Shown here piece after piece: positions 25,990-36,030 of a DNA stretch of 64,000 nucleotides. Location of the stretch: the NCBI GenBank assembly GCA_963841065.1, contig CAWJBI010000035.1, positions 128,705 to 192,704 on the forward strand, given 5' to 3'. The position numbers and the translations under genes were made by a program. The stretch is from M0108 sp963841065 (GTDB taxonomy: Bacteria; Pseudomonadota; Gammaproteobacteria; Chromatiales; Chromatiaceae). Below the pieces are notes generated by a model, which was not told the origin of the DNA, made no database searches, and saw only the letters and a list, made by a program, of their open reading frames with translations. How positions within the stretch are numbered: position 1 is the first letter of the stretch; every line of letters begins with the position of its first letter.

Positions 25990-27030
25990 TCACTCCCAGT
26001 CAATGAAGGTGTCCAGGTCCAGCGTCGAGCGGTGGCCCAGATCGTCGCCATGTTGCTCCAGGAAGCGTTCGGCCTGGCGGCGGCCCTCGTCCCGTAACAG
26101 ACACAGAAATTCCCATTCGGCATTCATCTTTGATGAATAGCCCAACTCTAGCATCAGGGGGCTGGAAATACGGTGCATGCGCATCGCCGCCCAGCGCGCG
26201 CCCTCGGATTGACCCGGGTCCGCCACCTGGCGCAAGAGGGCCATCATGCGTAGCTCCTTGAGCAGGGGGGCGTTGAAGGCGACCTCGTTCAGACGGTTAT
26301 GGATCTCGCTGGCGTTACGCGGCGTGTCCGGGCGCTCCACGGGATTGATCTGCACCAGAATGGTGTCGTGGGCATTGGATTCCCTGACCAGGGGGGTAAT
26401 GGTCGGATTACCGGCGTAGCCCCCATCCCAGTAGGCCTCGCCCTCGATCTCGATGGCCTGAAAGAGGGTGGGCAGGCAGGCCGAGGCGAGCAGGACCTCC
26501 GGACAGATGTCCGCGTTGCGAAAGACCCGACCGCGGCCCGTGCTGACCTTGGTGGCCGTGATGAACAGCTTGATGGGGGAGGCCGCCAGTCGCTTGACGT
26601 CGATGCACCGGGCCAGGATGTCGCGCAAGGGGTGGTAGGCGGAGGGATTCATGTCGTAGGGCGAGATCATGCGCGCCGCGAGTTCGAAGGCGATGAAGAC
26701 CGGTGATTGATCCAGGGTCCAGCGCCCCATGAGCCGGTCCAGGGGGGTCCGTTGCAGGGGGCTCCAGCGGGCCGCCTCCGCGACCTGCCGCCAGAAGTCC
26801 TCCATCGCCGCCCGCGCCCCCTGGGGCCCGGCCCGGACAAAACCGTCGCAAAGTACCGCCGCGTTCATGGCCCCCGCCGAGGTGCCGGAGATGCCCTCGA
26901 TCACCAGCCAGTCCTCCTCCAGCAGCCGGTCCAGCACCCCCCAGGTCAGGGCGCCATGGGAGCCGCCTCCCTGAAGGGCAAGATCGATGCTGACCCGGGG
27001 GCGGCTGGTTTTGGGGGGTTTTGTGTCCAT
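25990..27030 (-). CDS. Patatin-like phospholipase
   Basis: A 346-residue cytoplasmic protein with a complete patatin signature: glycine-rich oxyanion loop LALQGGGSHGALTWGVLDRL near 18-37, nucleophile elbow GTSAG near 50-54 and the catalytic Asp in WDGGYAGNP near 207-215. It would hydrolyse acyl esters of membrane or storage lipids. Family proteins in proteobacteria are often linked to polyhydroxyalkanoate metabolism, but no such gene is next to it. Length is normal. It lies between two permease genes on the same strand with 106-140 base gaps. Confidence 0.9.
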   Translation of the reverse strand: MDTKPPKTSRPRVSIDLALQGGGSHGALTWGVLDRLLEEDWLVIEGISGTSAGAMNAAVLCDGFVRAGPQGARAAMEDFWRQVAEAARWSPLQRTPLDRLMGRWTLDQSPVFIAFELAARMISPYDMNPSAYHPLRDILARCIDVKRLAASPIKLFITATKVSTGRGRVFRNADICPEVLLASACLPTLFQAIEIEGEAYWDGGYAGNPTITPLVRESNAHDTILVQINPVERPDTPRNASEIHNRLNEVAFNAPLLKELRMMALLRQVADPGQSEGARWAAMRMHRISSPLMLELGYSSKMNAEWEFLCLLRDEGRRQAERFLEQHGDDLGHRSTLDLDTFIDWE

Positions 27031-27136
27031 GGTGGCGGTTTCCGCGGTTCGAGGCTGGGCAGGCTATCACAGCCGGTGTTGGAGGGCTGAAGTGCTGGCA
27101 TGGCCGGCGTTGGCGACCAGGCACTCAATAATAGGA

Positions 27137-28971
27137 TCAGTATAAGGGTAACAACCAGGCCACCATGAAGACTGATGTGATGCCGATGATGAGGGTCAGG
27201 GGCAAGCCGATGCGGACGAAGTCGATAAAGCCATAGTTGCCCTTGCTTTGGACCAGGATGTTGATGGGCGAGATGTGGGTCATGAAGGTGGCGGAGGCGC
27301 CCAGGGCCACGATCATGGCGAAGGGGTAGGGCGAGGCCCCCAGGTGGTGGGCGACCGCCAGGGCGATGGGGATGAGCAGGACGGCATTGGCGGTATTGAC
27401 GATGAAGAGGCCGGTCGTGACGGTAATAGCGAAGAGGGCGCCCAGGATGACGTGGGGGTTCGCCGCGCCCACCACCTGCACGAGCGCATCCGCCGCCAGA
27501 TCGACGCCCCCGGTGCGTTCCAGGGCCAGGGCGAAGGGCATCATGCCGACGATCATGATCAGGGTCTTCCACTGGATCGCCCGATAGGCCTTATCAATCT
27601 TGATGCAGCCGAAGGCGCCCATGAGGAAGGCGCCGAGGAGGGCGGCGTGAACGTTGGGGATGATGCCCGTGGCCATGAGGGTCACCGTCAGGATGAGGAC
27701 CAGGATGGCCTGGGGGGCCTTCTTGGCCGCGGGCAGGACTTCGTCGAATTCCTTGGGGAGATTCAGGGCGACCAGGTCGTGACCCCCCTTCTGGAGCTGG
27801 CGGAGCGGCTTCCAGGGTCCGGCCAGGAGCAGGGTGTCGCCGCCCTGCAGGATCTCCTCGCGGATGACCGAAGGGTGGGTGAGGGTCGCGGCCCCGGCGC
27901 AGGCCGACCACCGTCAACTGGGCGTCGGTCAGTTCCATGGCCTCGGCCACCGTCATATCGATGAGCTGAGACTCCTGCGGGACCATGACCTCGATCATGC
28001 CGACGTTATCGGCCTTGTCGATGAAATAGCGCTGGGAGCGGGGCAAGACCTCGACCCGGTAGCGGGTGGCGAGAGTTTTGGTATCGGCCCGGTCGCTGTC
28101 AACGTCCAGCAAGAGGATGTCATCCACCTCCAGAACGGTCTCCGGCGAGCGTGCCAGTATCCGCCGGGAGGCAGCCGGTGCCGCGCTCGATGAGGAGCAC
28201 CCTGATCCCAATTTTCTGGGCCAGATCGATCTCGCCCAGCGGTTGCCTCACCAGGGAGGACCCCGGTAGGACCCGCACCCGATATTCCCGATTCGCCAGG
28301 TCGTAGCGGTCGATCCAATCCATCATTCCCGGTTGGGGCCGCCCGCCGGCTGCGTCCGACGGGGTCGAGCGCAGCCAGCGCCGCGCCACCAGCATGTAGA
28401 GGATGGTCACGACCAGGATCGGCAGGCCGAAGGGGGTGAAGCTGAAAAAGCCCAGGCCCTCGACACCGGTGCGCATGAGTTCGTAGTTGATGACCAGGTT
28501 GGGCGAGGTGGCCACCAGGGTCAGCATGCCGCTGACCAGGGCGGCATAGGCCATGGGCATGAGGAGCTTGGCGGGGTCGAGCCCGGTCCGGTCGGCAATG
28601 CGCAGCACCACCGGGATGAAGATGGCCACCACCCCCGTGCTACTCATGAGGGAGCCGAGCAGGCCTACCGCCAGCATGATGAGCAGGGTCAGTAACCAGG
28701 CGCTGCTGCCGCCCCGGTCCGCGAGCCAGTCGCCAACACCCTTGGCGACACCGGTCCGCGCCAGGGCCTCGCCAACCACGAACATGGCGCCAATGAGCAC
28801 GATGTTGGAGTTGCTGAAGCCGGCGATGGCCTCGCCGATAGTAATGATGCCGGTGAAAGGCAGGACCAGCAGCATCATGAGGGCGACGGCATCCGCCCGG
28901 GGCCGGTTGAGGGCGAACATGAGGATAGCCGCGGCGAGGAGGAGGAGGACCCCCATCAGTTCCGGATTCAT
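27137..28971 (-). CDS. SLC13-family permease with RCK_C/TrkA_C domains, two apparent frameshifts
   Basis: Three overlapping frames together make one DASS/SLC13-type sodium-coupled anion transporter of about 610 residues. Frame 1 (from ATG 28971) gives the N-terminal helices (MNPELMGVLLLLAAAILMFA onward) and the first RCK_C part ending LLIERGTGC. Near 28150-28190 a one-base shift enters frame 2 (ETVLEVDDILLLDVDSDRAD, second RCK_C). Near 27890 another shift enters frame 3 with the C-terminal transporter helices (MIVGMMPFALALERTGGVDL) to 27137. Such proteins carry sulfate or dicarboxylates in sulfur bacteria. As written the gene is broken; assembly error is at least as likely as decay. Confidence 0.7.
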
Positions 28972-29111
28972 GGCGTTTCCATTGGGCATGGGGGGCGTGT
29001 CCGGATCTTGATGCGCCGGGGTAGCGAACAGCGAGAAGGCATGCATTGGACAAAGGGGGGCGCGGGCACGACGATACCTCCGGTAAATGGCTAGCGAGGA
29101 ACTTAACACAC

Positions 29112-29423
29112 ATGCCCAGGCTTCGGGAGATCCAACCTGTTCCAAGACTGTTAGCCCTGCTGGGCATGACCCTGGTAGCGGTCCTGGTCCTGATGTTCCA
29201 TGGCCCCATTACCCAGTCAGCCGCCTACCATGCCTTTGCGGATCAGCGTGCCTACTGGGGTATTCCAAACAGTCTCGATACCCTCTCGAACCTGTCCTTC
29301 CTCCTGGTCGGTTCAGCCGGCCTCTTCGCCCTGCGTCGGGGCGTGCCTGCCGGATGACTCCCCATCCTTCGCCCCGCCTATCTCCTGTTTTTAGCCGGAT
29401 CAGCCCTCTTGTTTCCGACTGAG
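29112..29423 (+). pseudogene. Ceramidase-like remnant, truncated
   Basis: The frame from ATG 29112 reads MPRLREIQPVPRLLALLGMT and later AYWGIPNSLDTLSNLSFLLV, matching the N-terminal third of bacterial alkaline-ceramidase-like membrane proteins, which are about 250 residues long. It stops at 29357 after about 81 residues. One frame over, LRPAYLLFLAGSALLF still resembles the next helix, but the conserved metal-binding GSAYYH segment and everything after it are gone. This is a fragment, not a working enzyme. Confidence 0.5.
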
Positions 29424-29493
29424 GGGCCTCTATCAGCGTCGCCCCCCGGGCGCGATGGTGATCGACCCTTGATCCCGCCCGGGGGATCGGCCC

Positions 29494-30282
29494 TTATTCC
29501 TGCAGTCGGGTAAAGGTGGCCGCCAGGGCACCATCCGCCATGCGCATCTCCAGCCGATCGCCGGTCCGCTCGAAGCGCGCGGCCTGGGGCAGGGCGGACA
29601 GGAAGGCGGTTTCCTGCGCCATGACCCCTGGTGGGTCCTGGCAGAATTTGCGGGTGCTCAGGGCCTGGCCGATGGTGATCTGGTCGCCGCTGATGGTAAA
29701 GGAGGCGCTGAAATGGTTGCACCCCGCCGAGCCGTCCAGGGCACCCGCCTCCCCAAAGTGGAGATGCAACGCCGGGTCGCCGAGGACGCCCTCCAGGGCG
29801 CCCCGGCCATTGTTGACACCCGTCACCCGCCAGCGGGTGCCGACCAGCCCCGGGGCCTGGGGACTGAATTTCATGGTGCCGCTGTCGAACTTGAGTTCGA
29901 TGAAGAGGTTGCCGTCCCGGAGAAAATAGCTATTGGCCCCGCCCAGATTGGCCAGGAAGCGATCCCCCAGGGAGGCCTCGCCACAGGCCATGAGGGTCAT
30001 GGGCCCCATCTCGATCCGCAGGCGATGGTCTTCAATCTCGTAGCGACCCTGGGCCCGGTTGCAGTCCGCCTGAATGGCGAGGGTTCCATCCCCGAGGAAG
30101 CGCAGGTGATAATTCCCCGGCTCGGCCGGGCGAAAGAGGTCGTCGTTGTTCATGTGGGTCTGTTGCCATAACCAGCCCGTCGCGGTCAGGGCGGGCGGGG
30201 TTTCCACCGCCCGCAAGGCCTGGCTGGATAACCCGGCGGCTAGGGTGGTCAGGGCAAGAAATGCCTTCATTCTCGGATGCAT
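29494..30282 (-). CDS. Secreted protein with two META (HslJ-like) domains
   Basis: A 262-residue protein with an N-terminal signal peptide (MHPRMKAFLALTTLAAGLSS). Two META domains follow, each recognisable by its cysteine-containing core: first ADCNRAQGRYEIEDHRLRI with MTLMACGE, second AGCNHFSASFTISGDQITI with TRKFCQDPP. META/HslJ domains occur in heat-shock and envelope-stress proteins of unclear function. GGAG nine bases before ATG 30282 supports this start; ATG 30270 and GTG 30297 are alternatives. Monocistronic on the minus strand. Confidence 0.8.
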   Translation of the reverse strand: MHPRMKAFLALTTLAAGLSSQALRAVETPPALTATGWLWQQTHMNNDDLFRPAEPGNYHLRFLGDGTLAIQADCNRAQGRYEIEDHRLRIEMGPMTLMACGEASLGDRFLANLGGANSYFLRDGNLFIELKFDSGTMKFSPQAPGLVGTRWRVTGVNNGRGALEGVLGDPALHLHFGEAGALDGSAGCNHFSASFTISGDQITIGQALSTRKFCQDPPGVMAQETAFLSALPQAARFERTGDRLEMRMADGALAATFTRLQE

Positions 30283-30297
30283 GAGGGTAGTCTCCAC

Positions 30298-30645
30298 GGG
30301 TGGCGTCAGGTTAGGTCAGGTACCAGTCTTCTGGGGGCGGTGATGCGGCCGGGGCGCTGAGGACCCGGGCCGGGACTTGGGACTTGGGTCTCGGGCAAGG
30401 AGGGTTTAGAAAATGGGCCGGATTGTACCATCGGTTCCGATTAGCGGGCGGTCACCTGGACCTGATCGGGCCGTCCATCCGGGGCCATCGAGGCCTCCCA
30501 GGGGCCGGGTGCGCGCCCAGCCGCTGGCCAAAGGGTTTTTCCGCTCCAGTTATTACAGCGTAAGATAGCGCCATTGGCACCTGGAATGAACCGTGCCCCT
30601 GGCCCTCGCCGCCAGTGCCCCGCCCCGCTGTTAGATGAGACCCCC
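30298..30645. other. Divergent intergenic region upstream of DAHP synthase
   Basis: No gene is supported in these 348 bases. TAAGAT at 30561-30566 is a reasonable -10 hexamer for the plus-strand aroG-type gene, but the -35 region is poor (T-run at 30535-30540). No attenuator-like leader peptide or hairpin with a T-tract was recognised. Confidence 0.35.
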
Positions 30646-31704
30646 ATGCGCTACGAGACCGACGATCTACGCATCCGCGCCATGAAGCAGTTGATATCGC
30701 CGGAGGATCTGATCCGGCTCTACCCCCTGACGGATGCCATCTCCGCCACCGTCCACCATACCCGGCGCGCCATTCGCGACATTCTCCACGACGAGGACGA
30801 CCGCCTGCTGGCGGTGGTGGGGCCCTGCTCGGTGCATGACGTCAACGCGGCCCGGGATTACGCCGAGCGACTCTTGCCGGTCCGTGACCGCCTCAACAAG
30901 GAGCTGCTGATTGTCATGCGCGTCTATTTCGAGAAGCCACGCACCACGGTGGGCTGGAAGGGTCTCATCAACGACCCCCACCTGGATGGCAGTTTCGAGA
31001 TCAACGAGGGCCTCAAACTGGCCCGCTCCCTGCTCGTGGACATCAATGGCCTGGGCGTCCCGGCGGGGACCGAGTTCCTCGATCTCATCAGCCCCCAATA
31101 CATCGCCGACCTCATCAGTTGGGGGGCCATCGGTGCCCGCACCACCGAGAGTCAGGGCCATCGCGAGCTGTCTTCGGGATTGTCCTGCCCCGTGGGCTTC
31201 AAGAACGCCACCAGCGGCAGCCTGCGTATCGCCCTGGATGCTATGCACGCGGCGGCCCATCCCCATCATTTCCTGTCGGTCACCAAGGAAGGCCGCTCCG
31301 CCATCTTCGCCACCGCCGGCAACCCGGATACCCACGTGATTCTGCGCGGGGGTGCCCGGCCGAACTACGACACCGAGAGCGTCAACATGGCGGCGGACGA
31401 GATGGAGGATGACGGGCTGCGCCCGCGCCTCATGATCGACTTCAGCCACGCCAACAGCCGCAAGAAGCCTCAAAAGCAGGTGGACGTGGGCCGGGACGTC
31501 GCCGGCCAGGTCGCCCGGGGCGATCGCCGCATCATGGGCGCCATGATCGAGAGCCATTTGATTGGCGGCCGCCAGGACTGGCACCCCGATACCGAATTGA
31601 CCTATGGTCAGAGTATTACCGATGCCTGCATCGGCTGGGATGACACACAACCCCTGCTGGAAGAACTCGCCGAGGCCGTCCGCCGCCGCCGCGCGGCATC
31701 CTGA
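30646..31704 (+). CDS. aroG: 3-deoxy-7-phosphoheptulonate (DAHP) synthase, class I
   Basis: A 352-residue enzyme of the first shikimate step, condensing phosphoenolpyruvate and erythrose-4-phosphate. Diagnostic segments are LLAVVGPCSVHD, VYFEKPRTTVGWKGLINDP, GARTTESQGHRE, SGLSCPVGFKN and PRLMIDFSHANSRK. Length and motifs match the AroF/G/H class; which feedback type (Phe, Tyr, Trp) cannot be told from sequence by eye. ATG 30646 gives the canonical N-terminus (MRYETDDLRIRAMKQLISPE); an upstream in-frame ATG at 30574 adds a non-homologous Pro/Arg-rich stretch. leuS follows 30 bases later. Confidence 0.93.
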   Translation: MRYETDDLRIRAMKQLISPEDLIRLYPLTDAISATVHHTRRAIRDILHDEDDRLLAVVGPCSVHDVNAARDYAERLLPVRDRLNKELLIVMRVYFEKPRTTVGWKGLINDPHLDGSFEINEGLKLARSLLVDINGLGVPAGTEFLDLISPQYIADLISWGAIGARTTESQGHRELSSGLSCPVGFKNATSGSLRIALDAMHAAAHPHHFLSVTKEGRSAIFATAGNPDTHVILRGGARPNYDTESVNMAADEMEDDGLRPRLMIDFSHANSRKKPQKQVDVGRDVAGQVARGDRRIMGAMIESHLIGGRQDWHPDTELTYGQSITDACIGWDDTQPLLEELAEAVRRRRAAS

Positions 31705-31734
31705 TTTTCCCACGCTGCGAAGCCAAGCCGACCC

Positions 31735-34281
31735 ATGCGACAAGAATACGACCCGCGCGCCATCGAGGCGGCGGCCCAGGCCTACTGGGAACAAGCCCAA
31801 TCCTTCAAGGCCGTGGAAGACCCCAGCCGCGAGAAGTTCTACTGCCTGGCCATGTTCCCCTATCCCTCCGGGAAGCTGCACATGGGCCATGTGCGCAACT
31901 ACACCATCGGCGACGTCATCGCCCGCTATCAGCGCATGCTCGGCAAGAACGTCCTGCAGCCCATGGGCTGGGACGCCTTTGGGCTGCCGGCGGAAAACGC
32001 CGCCATCCAGCACGGCATCCCGCCCTCCCAATGGACCAAGTCCAACATCGCCTACATGAAGGCCCAGCTCAAGAGCCTGGGCTTTGGCTATGACTGGGAC
32101 CGGGAACTGGCGACCTGCGACCCGGATTACTACCGCTGGGAGCAGTGGCTGTTCGGGCGCCTCATGGACAAGGGCCTGGCCTATCGCGCCAAGTCCATGG
32201 TGAACTGGGACCCGGTGGACCGCACCGTGCTGGCCAACGAGCAGGTCATCGACGGCAAGGGCTGGCGCTCGGGCGCCCCGGTGGAGAAGCGCGAGATCGA
32301 GCAGTGGTTCGTGCGCATCACCGCCTATGCCCAGGAACTCCTGGACGCCCTCGACGGCCTCGACGGCTGGCCGGACCAGGTACGGGCCATGCAGCGCAAC
32401 TGGATCGGCCGCTCCGAGGGCGTCCACATGGACTTCGGAATCGCCGGCTCGGATGAGAAGCTCGGCATCTATACCACCCGACCGGACACCCTCATGGGCG
32501 TGACCTATGTCGCCGTCGCCGCCGAACACCCCCTGGCGCGGCGGGCGGCCGAGACCGATCCCGGTCTGGCGGCCTTCATCGAGGAATGCCGGCAAGGTGG
32601 CGTCTCCGAGGCCGAGATCGAGACCATGGAAAAGAAGGGCCATGCCCTCGGCCTGGATGCCCTGCACCCCATCACCGGGGCGCCCGTGCCCATCTTCGCC
32701 GCCAACTTTGTCCTCATGGGCTACGGCACCGGGGCCGTCATGGCCGTCCCCGCCCATGACCAGCGCGACTGGGAATTCGCCGCGAAATACGGCATCCCTC
32801 GCAGGCAGGTCATCTTCGCCGCCGATGGCTCGCCCTGTGGTATCGAGGCCGGGGCCTACACCGAGAAGGGGGTGCTGCGTGACTCGGGCCCCTTCGATGG
32901 GCTCGACTCTGCCCAGGCCTGCGCCGCCATCGCCGCCTGGCTGGAGGAGCGGGGCCGGGGCGGTCGTCGCGTCAACTTCCGCCTGCGCGACTGGGGCGTC
33001 TCCCGGCAACGCTACTGGGGCTGCCCCTTGCCGGTGATCCATGGGGCGGATGGTCAGGTGCGCGCCGAGACCCACTTGCCGGTGCGGCTGCCGGAGGACG
33101 TCATCGTCGATGGCTCGGGCTCGCCCCTCAAGAAGATGCCGGCATTCTCCGAACTGGGCGGCGGCGAGACCCGGGAGACGGACACCTTCGATACCTTCTT
33201 CGAGTCCTCCTGGTACTACGCCCGCTATTGTTCTCCCCACTGCGACACTGCCATGCTGGACGAGCGCGCTCGCTACTGGCTGCCCGTCGATCAGTACGTC
33301 GGCGGTATCGAGCATGCCGTCCTGCACCTCCTCTATGCCCGCTTCTTCCACAAGCTGATGCGGGACGAGGGCCTGGTGGACTGCGACGAGCCCTTCACTA
33401 AGCTGCTCACCCAGGGCATGGTGGTGGCCGAGACCTGGTATCGCGAGGATGGCGAGGGTCGCAAGCAGTGGTTCAATCCCGCGGATGTGGAGGTGGAGCG
33501 GGACGAGCGGGGCCGGCTGGTGCGGGGCCGGCTCCAGGCCGATGGCCAGCCCGTCATCTTTGGGGGCATCGAGAAGATGTCCAAGTCCAAGAACAACGGG
33601 GTCGATCCTCAGGTGCTGACGGATCGCTATGGCGCCGATACCGTGCGTCTCTACACCATGTTCACCTCCCCGCCGGAGCAGTCCCTGGAATGGAACGACG
33701 AGGGGGTGGAGGGGGCTTCCCGTTTCCTCAAGCGGGTCTGGGCCCTGGCCCAGGACGAGCAGCGCGAGGGCCGGGAGGCGGATGGTGGCCTGGAGCCCGG
33801 GGAGGCGCGCCACGAGATCCATGCCACCCTCAAGAAGGCCCTCTTTGATTACGAACGTCATCAATTCAATACCGTGGTCTCGGGCTGCATGACCATGGTC
33901 AACAGCCTCCAGAAACTCGACCGGGGCGCGGCCGGCATGGCGGTGATGCGCGAGGGTCTTGGCATAGTCCTGCGGCTGCTAGCCCCCATTGCGCCCCACC
34001 TGAGTCACCATCTCTGGCGCGAGTTGGGCTTTGGTGACGACATCCTACAGGCGCCCTGGCCCGCCGTGGACGAAGAGGCCTTGCGCCGGGATACCCTGGA
34101 ATACGTGATCCAGGTCAACGGCAAGGTGCGCGGCAAGATCCTGGTGCCCGCCGTTGCCGATCGCCAGGCCGTGGAAAGGGCCGCCCTGGATAACGACAAT
34201 GTGCGCCGCTTTCTGGGCGAGGCCCAGGTGCGCAAGGTGATCCTGGTCCCCAACAAGCTGGTCAATCTGGTGGTGCAGTGA
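31735..34281 (+). CDS. leuS: Leucyl-tRNA synthetase
   Basis: An 848-residue class Ia aminoacyl-tRNA synthetase charging tRNA-Leu. The HIGH-type motif appears as PSGKLHMGHVRNYTIGDVI near residue 41, the CP1 editing domain lies between about 220 and 410 (TTRPDTLMGVTYVAVAAEHP), and the KMSKS loop is EKMSKSKNNGVDPQ. The C-terminal tRNA-binding domain ends VRKVILVPNKLVNLVVQ. Full length. Its stop overlaps the lptE start (TGATGG), an arrangement conserved across gammaproteobacteria. A 1065-codon open frame on the other strand is a codon shadow. Confidence 0.98.
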   Translation: MRQEYDPRAIEAAAQAYWEQAQSFKAVEDPSREKFYCLAMFPYPSGKLHMGHVRNYTIGDVIARYQRMLGKNVLQPMGWDAFGLPAENAAIQHGIPPSQWTKSNIAYMKAQLKSLGFGYDWDRELATCDPDYYRWEQWLFGRLMDKGLAYRAKSMVNWDPVDRTVLANEQVIDGKGWRSGAPVEKREIEQWFVRITAYAQELLDALDGLDGWPDQVRAMQRNWIGRSEGVHMDFGIAGSDEKLGIYTTRPDTLMGVTYVAVAAEHPLARRAAETDPGLAAFIEECRQGGVSEAEIETMEKKGHALGLDALHPITGAPVPIFAANFVLMGYGTGAVMAVPAHDQRDWEFAAKYGIPRRQVIFAADGSPCGIEAGAYTEKGVLRDSGPFDGLDSAQACAAIAAWLEERGRGGRRVNFRLRDWGVSRQRYWGCPLPVIHGADGQVRAETHLPVRLPEDVIVDGSGSPLKKMPAFSELGGGETRETDTFDTFFESSWYYARYCSPHCDTAMLDERARYWLPVDQYVGGIEHAVLHLLYARFFHKLMRDEGLVDCDEPFTKLLTQGMVVAETWYREDGEGRKQWFNPADVEVERDERGRLVRGRLQADGQPVIFGGIEKMSKSKNNGVDPQVLTDRYGADTVRLYTMFTSPPEQSLEWNDEGVEGASRFLKRVWALAQDEQREGREADGGLEPGEARHEIHATLKKALFDYERHQFNTVVSGCMTMVNSLQKLDRGAAGMAVMREGLGIVLRLLAPIAPHLSHHLWRELGFGDDILQAPWPAVDEEALRRDTLEYVIQVNGKVRGKILVPAVADRQAVERAALDNDNVRRFLGEAQVRKVILVPNKLVNLVVQ

Positions 34282-34799
34282 TGGTCAAGGGCCTAGCCGA
34301 TACGCGCCTGGGGTTGCTGGTAGTGATACTGATGGCCTTGTCCCTGGTGACGGCCTGTGGCTTCAAGTTGCGGGGCGCGGTGGAAATACCGCCCAATCTC
34401 AGCCCGGTCTTCGTCGAGACCCCCGGCAACTCCCTGGTGGGGGGCATTCTGCGGGAGAGATTCCAACTCTCGGCCGTGCAACAGGCCGCCGCGGCCAAGG
34501 ACGCCCGCGTCCTGGTGCGCATCTTGTCCGAGTCCCGCCGTTCGCGGGTCGGGGCCCTGGATCGTAACGGCAAGATTATCGCCACCGAACTCTTCCTGGA
34601 CTTGCGCTTCGACGCCCGCGACGCCACGGGCAAGGTCCTGGTCGAGCCCCGGATCCTGGAGATTTCCCGCACCTTCGAGAATGCCGACGTGGAGGTGCTG
34701 GGCAAGCAACTGGAGGCGGAGATCCTCTACGCGGAGATGGCCCAGGACGCGGCCACCCAGGTCCTGGCGATGCTGCGCGCCGCCTTACCCGCGAGCTAG
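34281..34799 (+). CDS. lptE: LPS-assembly lipoprotein LptE
   Basis: A 172-residue outer-membrane lipoprotein: signal MVKGLADTRLGLLVVILMAL with lipobox VTAC, then CGFKLRGAVEIPPNLSPVFV, the characteristic LptE opening. It plugs the LptD barrel and helps place lipopolysaccharide in the outer leaflet. Its position directly after leuS (one-base overlap at 34281) and before holA is the standard gammaproteobacterial order. GTG 34278 is an alternative start. Confidence 0.93.
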   Translation: MVKGLADTRLGLLVVILMALSLVTACGFKLRGAVEIPPNLSPVFVETPGNSLVGGILRERFQLSAVQQAAAAKDARVLVRILSESRRSRVGALDRNGKIIATELFLDLRFDARDATGKVLVEPRILEISRTFENADVEVLGKQLEAEILYAEMAQDAATQVLAMLRAALPAS

Positions 34800-34817
34800 T
34801 CCCGGACCTGCTGGCCC

Positions 34818-35846
34818 ATGCGCATCCAGTTTCCGCAGCTTGCCACCCACCTCAAGCAAGGGCTGCCGCCGGTGGTCATGCTCTGCGGCGACGAGCCCTA
34901 TCAGCTCGGCGAGGCCGCCAGCCTGGTCCGCCATGCCGCTCGCGCGTTGGGCTTTGAGGAACGGGAAATCCTGGAGGTGGACGGCCATTTCGACTGGAGT
35001 CTGCTCACGGTGGCGGCCCAGTCTCTGTCCCTCTTTTCCAGTCTCAAGCTCATCGAGTTGCGGCTGGCCTCCGGCAAGATAGGTCGCGAGGGTGGCGAGG
35101 CGGTGCGCCGCTATTGCGCCCAGCCCAGGCCCGAAAACCGGCTCTTGATCCTGGCGCCCAATCTGGAATATCAGGAACTCCAGGCCAAGTGGATTCAGGT
35201 GGTCGAGCGCGCCGGGGTGCTGCTCCAGGTTAAGCCCCTGGAAGGCCAACGGCTGGTGGAGTGGATCGGGCAGCGCCTGCGCGAACGAGGCCTGAGACCC
35301 GATCCCGAGGTCGCCGCCATGCTCGCCGAACGGGTAGAGGGTAATCTGCTTGCCGCCGCCCAAGAGGTGGACAAGTTGGTCCTGATCCAGGGCGAAGGCC
35401 CCCTGAATGCCGAACAACTCAGTCGCGCCATCTCCGACAGCTCCCGCTTTGATTTATTCGATGTCCCCGACGCCGCCCTGGCGGGAGATCGCGCCCGCAT
35501 GCACCGCATCCTCGACGGCCTCGCCGCCGAGGGCACGGCCGAGCCCCTGGTGCTTTGGGTCCTAGCACGCGAGGTCCGTCTTCTGGCTCGCGCCGCCTTC
35601 GCCTCGCGCACCGGCCCCCGGGCGCTAGATGCCTTCCTGAGCGCTGAACGGGTTTGGCAAAATCGCCAAGGCCCCATGAAGTCGGCCCTGCGTCGCCTGC
35701 CGCCCGCCCGGCTGCGAGCCCTCATCGGCCAATGCGCTCGCGCCGATCGTCAGATCAAAGGCCTGGAAGTGGGTGAGGCCTGGCTGACCCTGGCGGTCAT
35801 CGGTGATACCTTGGCCGGCGGGGAGGGGGCTCTTCCCCCGAGGTGA
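34818..35846 (+). CDS. holA: DNA polymerase III delta subunit
   Basis: A 342-residue clamp-loader subunit. The N-terminal AAA+-like fold is seen in LPPVVMLCGDEPYQLGEAAS, the central region includes ERVEGNLLAAAQEVDKLVLI, and the C-terminal collar domain has PLVLWVLAREVRLLARAAF. Delta opens the beta sliding clamp for loading onto primed DNA. It follows lptE by 18 bases in the conserved leuS-lptE-holA operon. Length matches the family. Confidence 0.95.
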   Translation: MRIQFPQLATHLKQGLPPVVMLCGDEPYQLGEAASLVRHAARALGFEEREILEVDGHFDWSLLTVAAQSLSLFSSLKLIELRLASGKIGREGGEAVRRYCAQPRPENRLLILAPNLEYQELQAKWIQVVERAGVLLQVKPLEGQRLVEWIGQRLRERGLRPDPEVAAMLAERVEGNLLAAAQEVDKLVLIQGEGPLNAEQLSRAISDSSRFDLFDVPDAALAGDRARMHRILDGLAAEGTAEPLVLWVLAREVRLLARAAFASRTGPRALDAFLSAERVWQNRQGPMKSALRRLPPARLRALIGQCARADRQIKGLEVGEAWLTLAVIGDTLAGGEGALPPR

Positions 35847-36030
35847 GATGATTAACATGAAATACCGGGTGGGCGCCCGCCCGGGTATGTTGAACTAACC
35901 TCTTGTCATTACCATCGAAATTGCCTGGCAGAGATGTCCAAGCCATTCCTGATCGGCATGTCACGATCGGCCTGGGTGCACAGGGAACCCCGGCTAGCTG
36001 ATCCGCCCCCCGCACCGCATGAAAGAGCGT

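Noticed and set aside
30667..33864. 1065-codon minus-strand open frame across the DAHP synthase and leuS genes
   Set aside because: Its product is Gly/Val/Leu/His-rich without domains, and both plus-strand genes are certain housekeeping enzymes.
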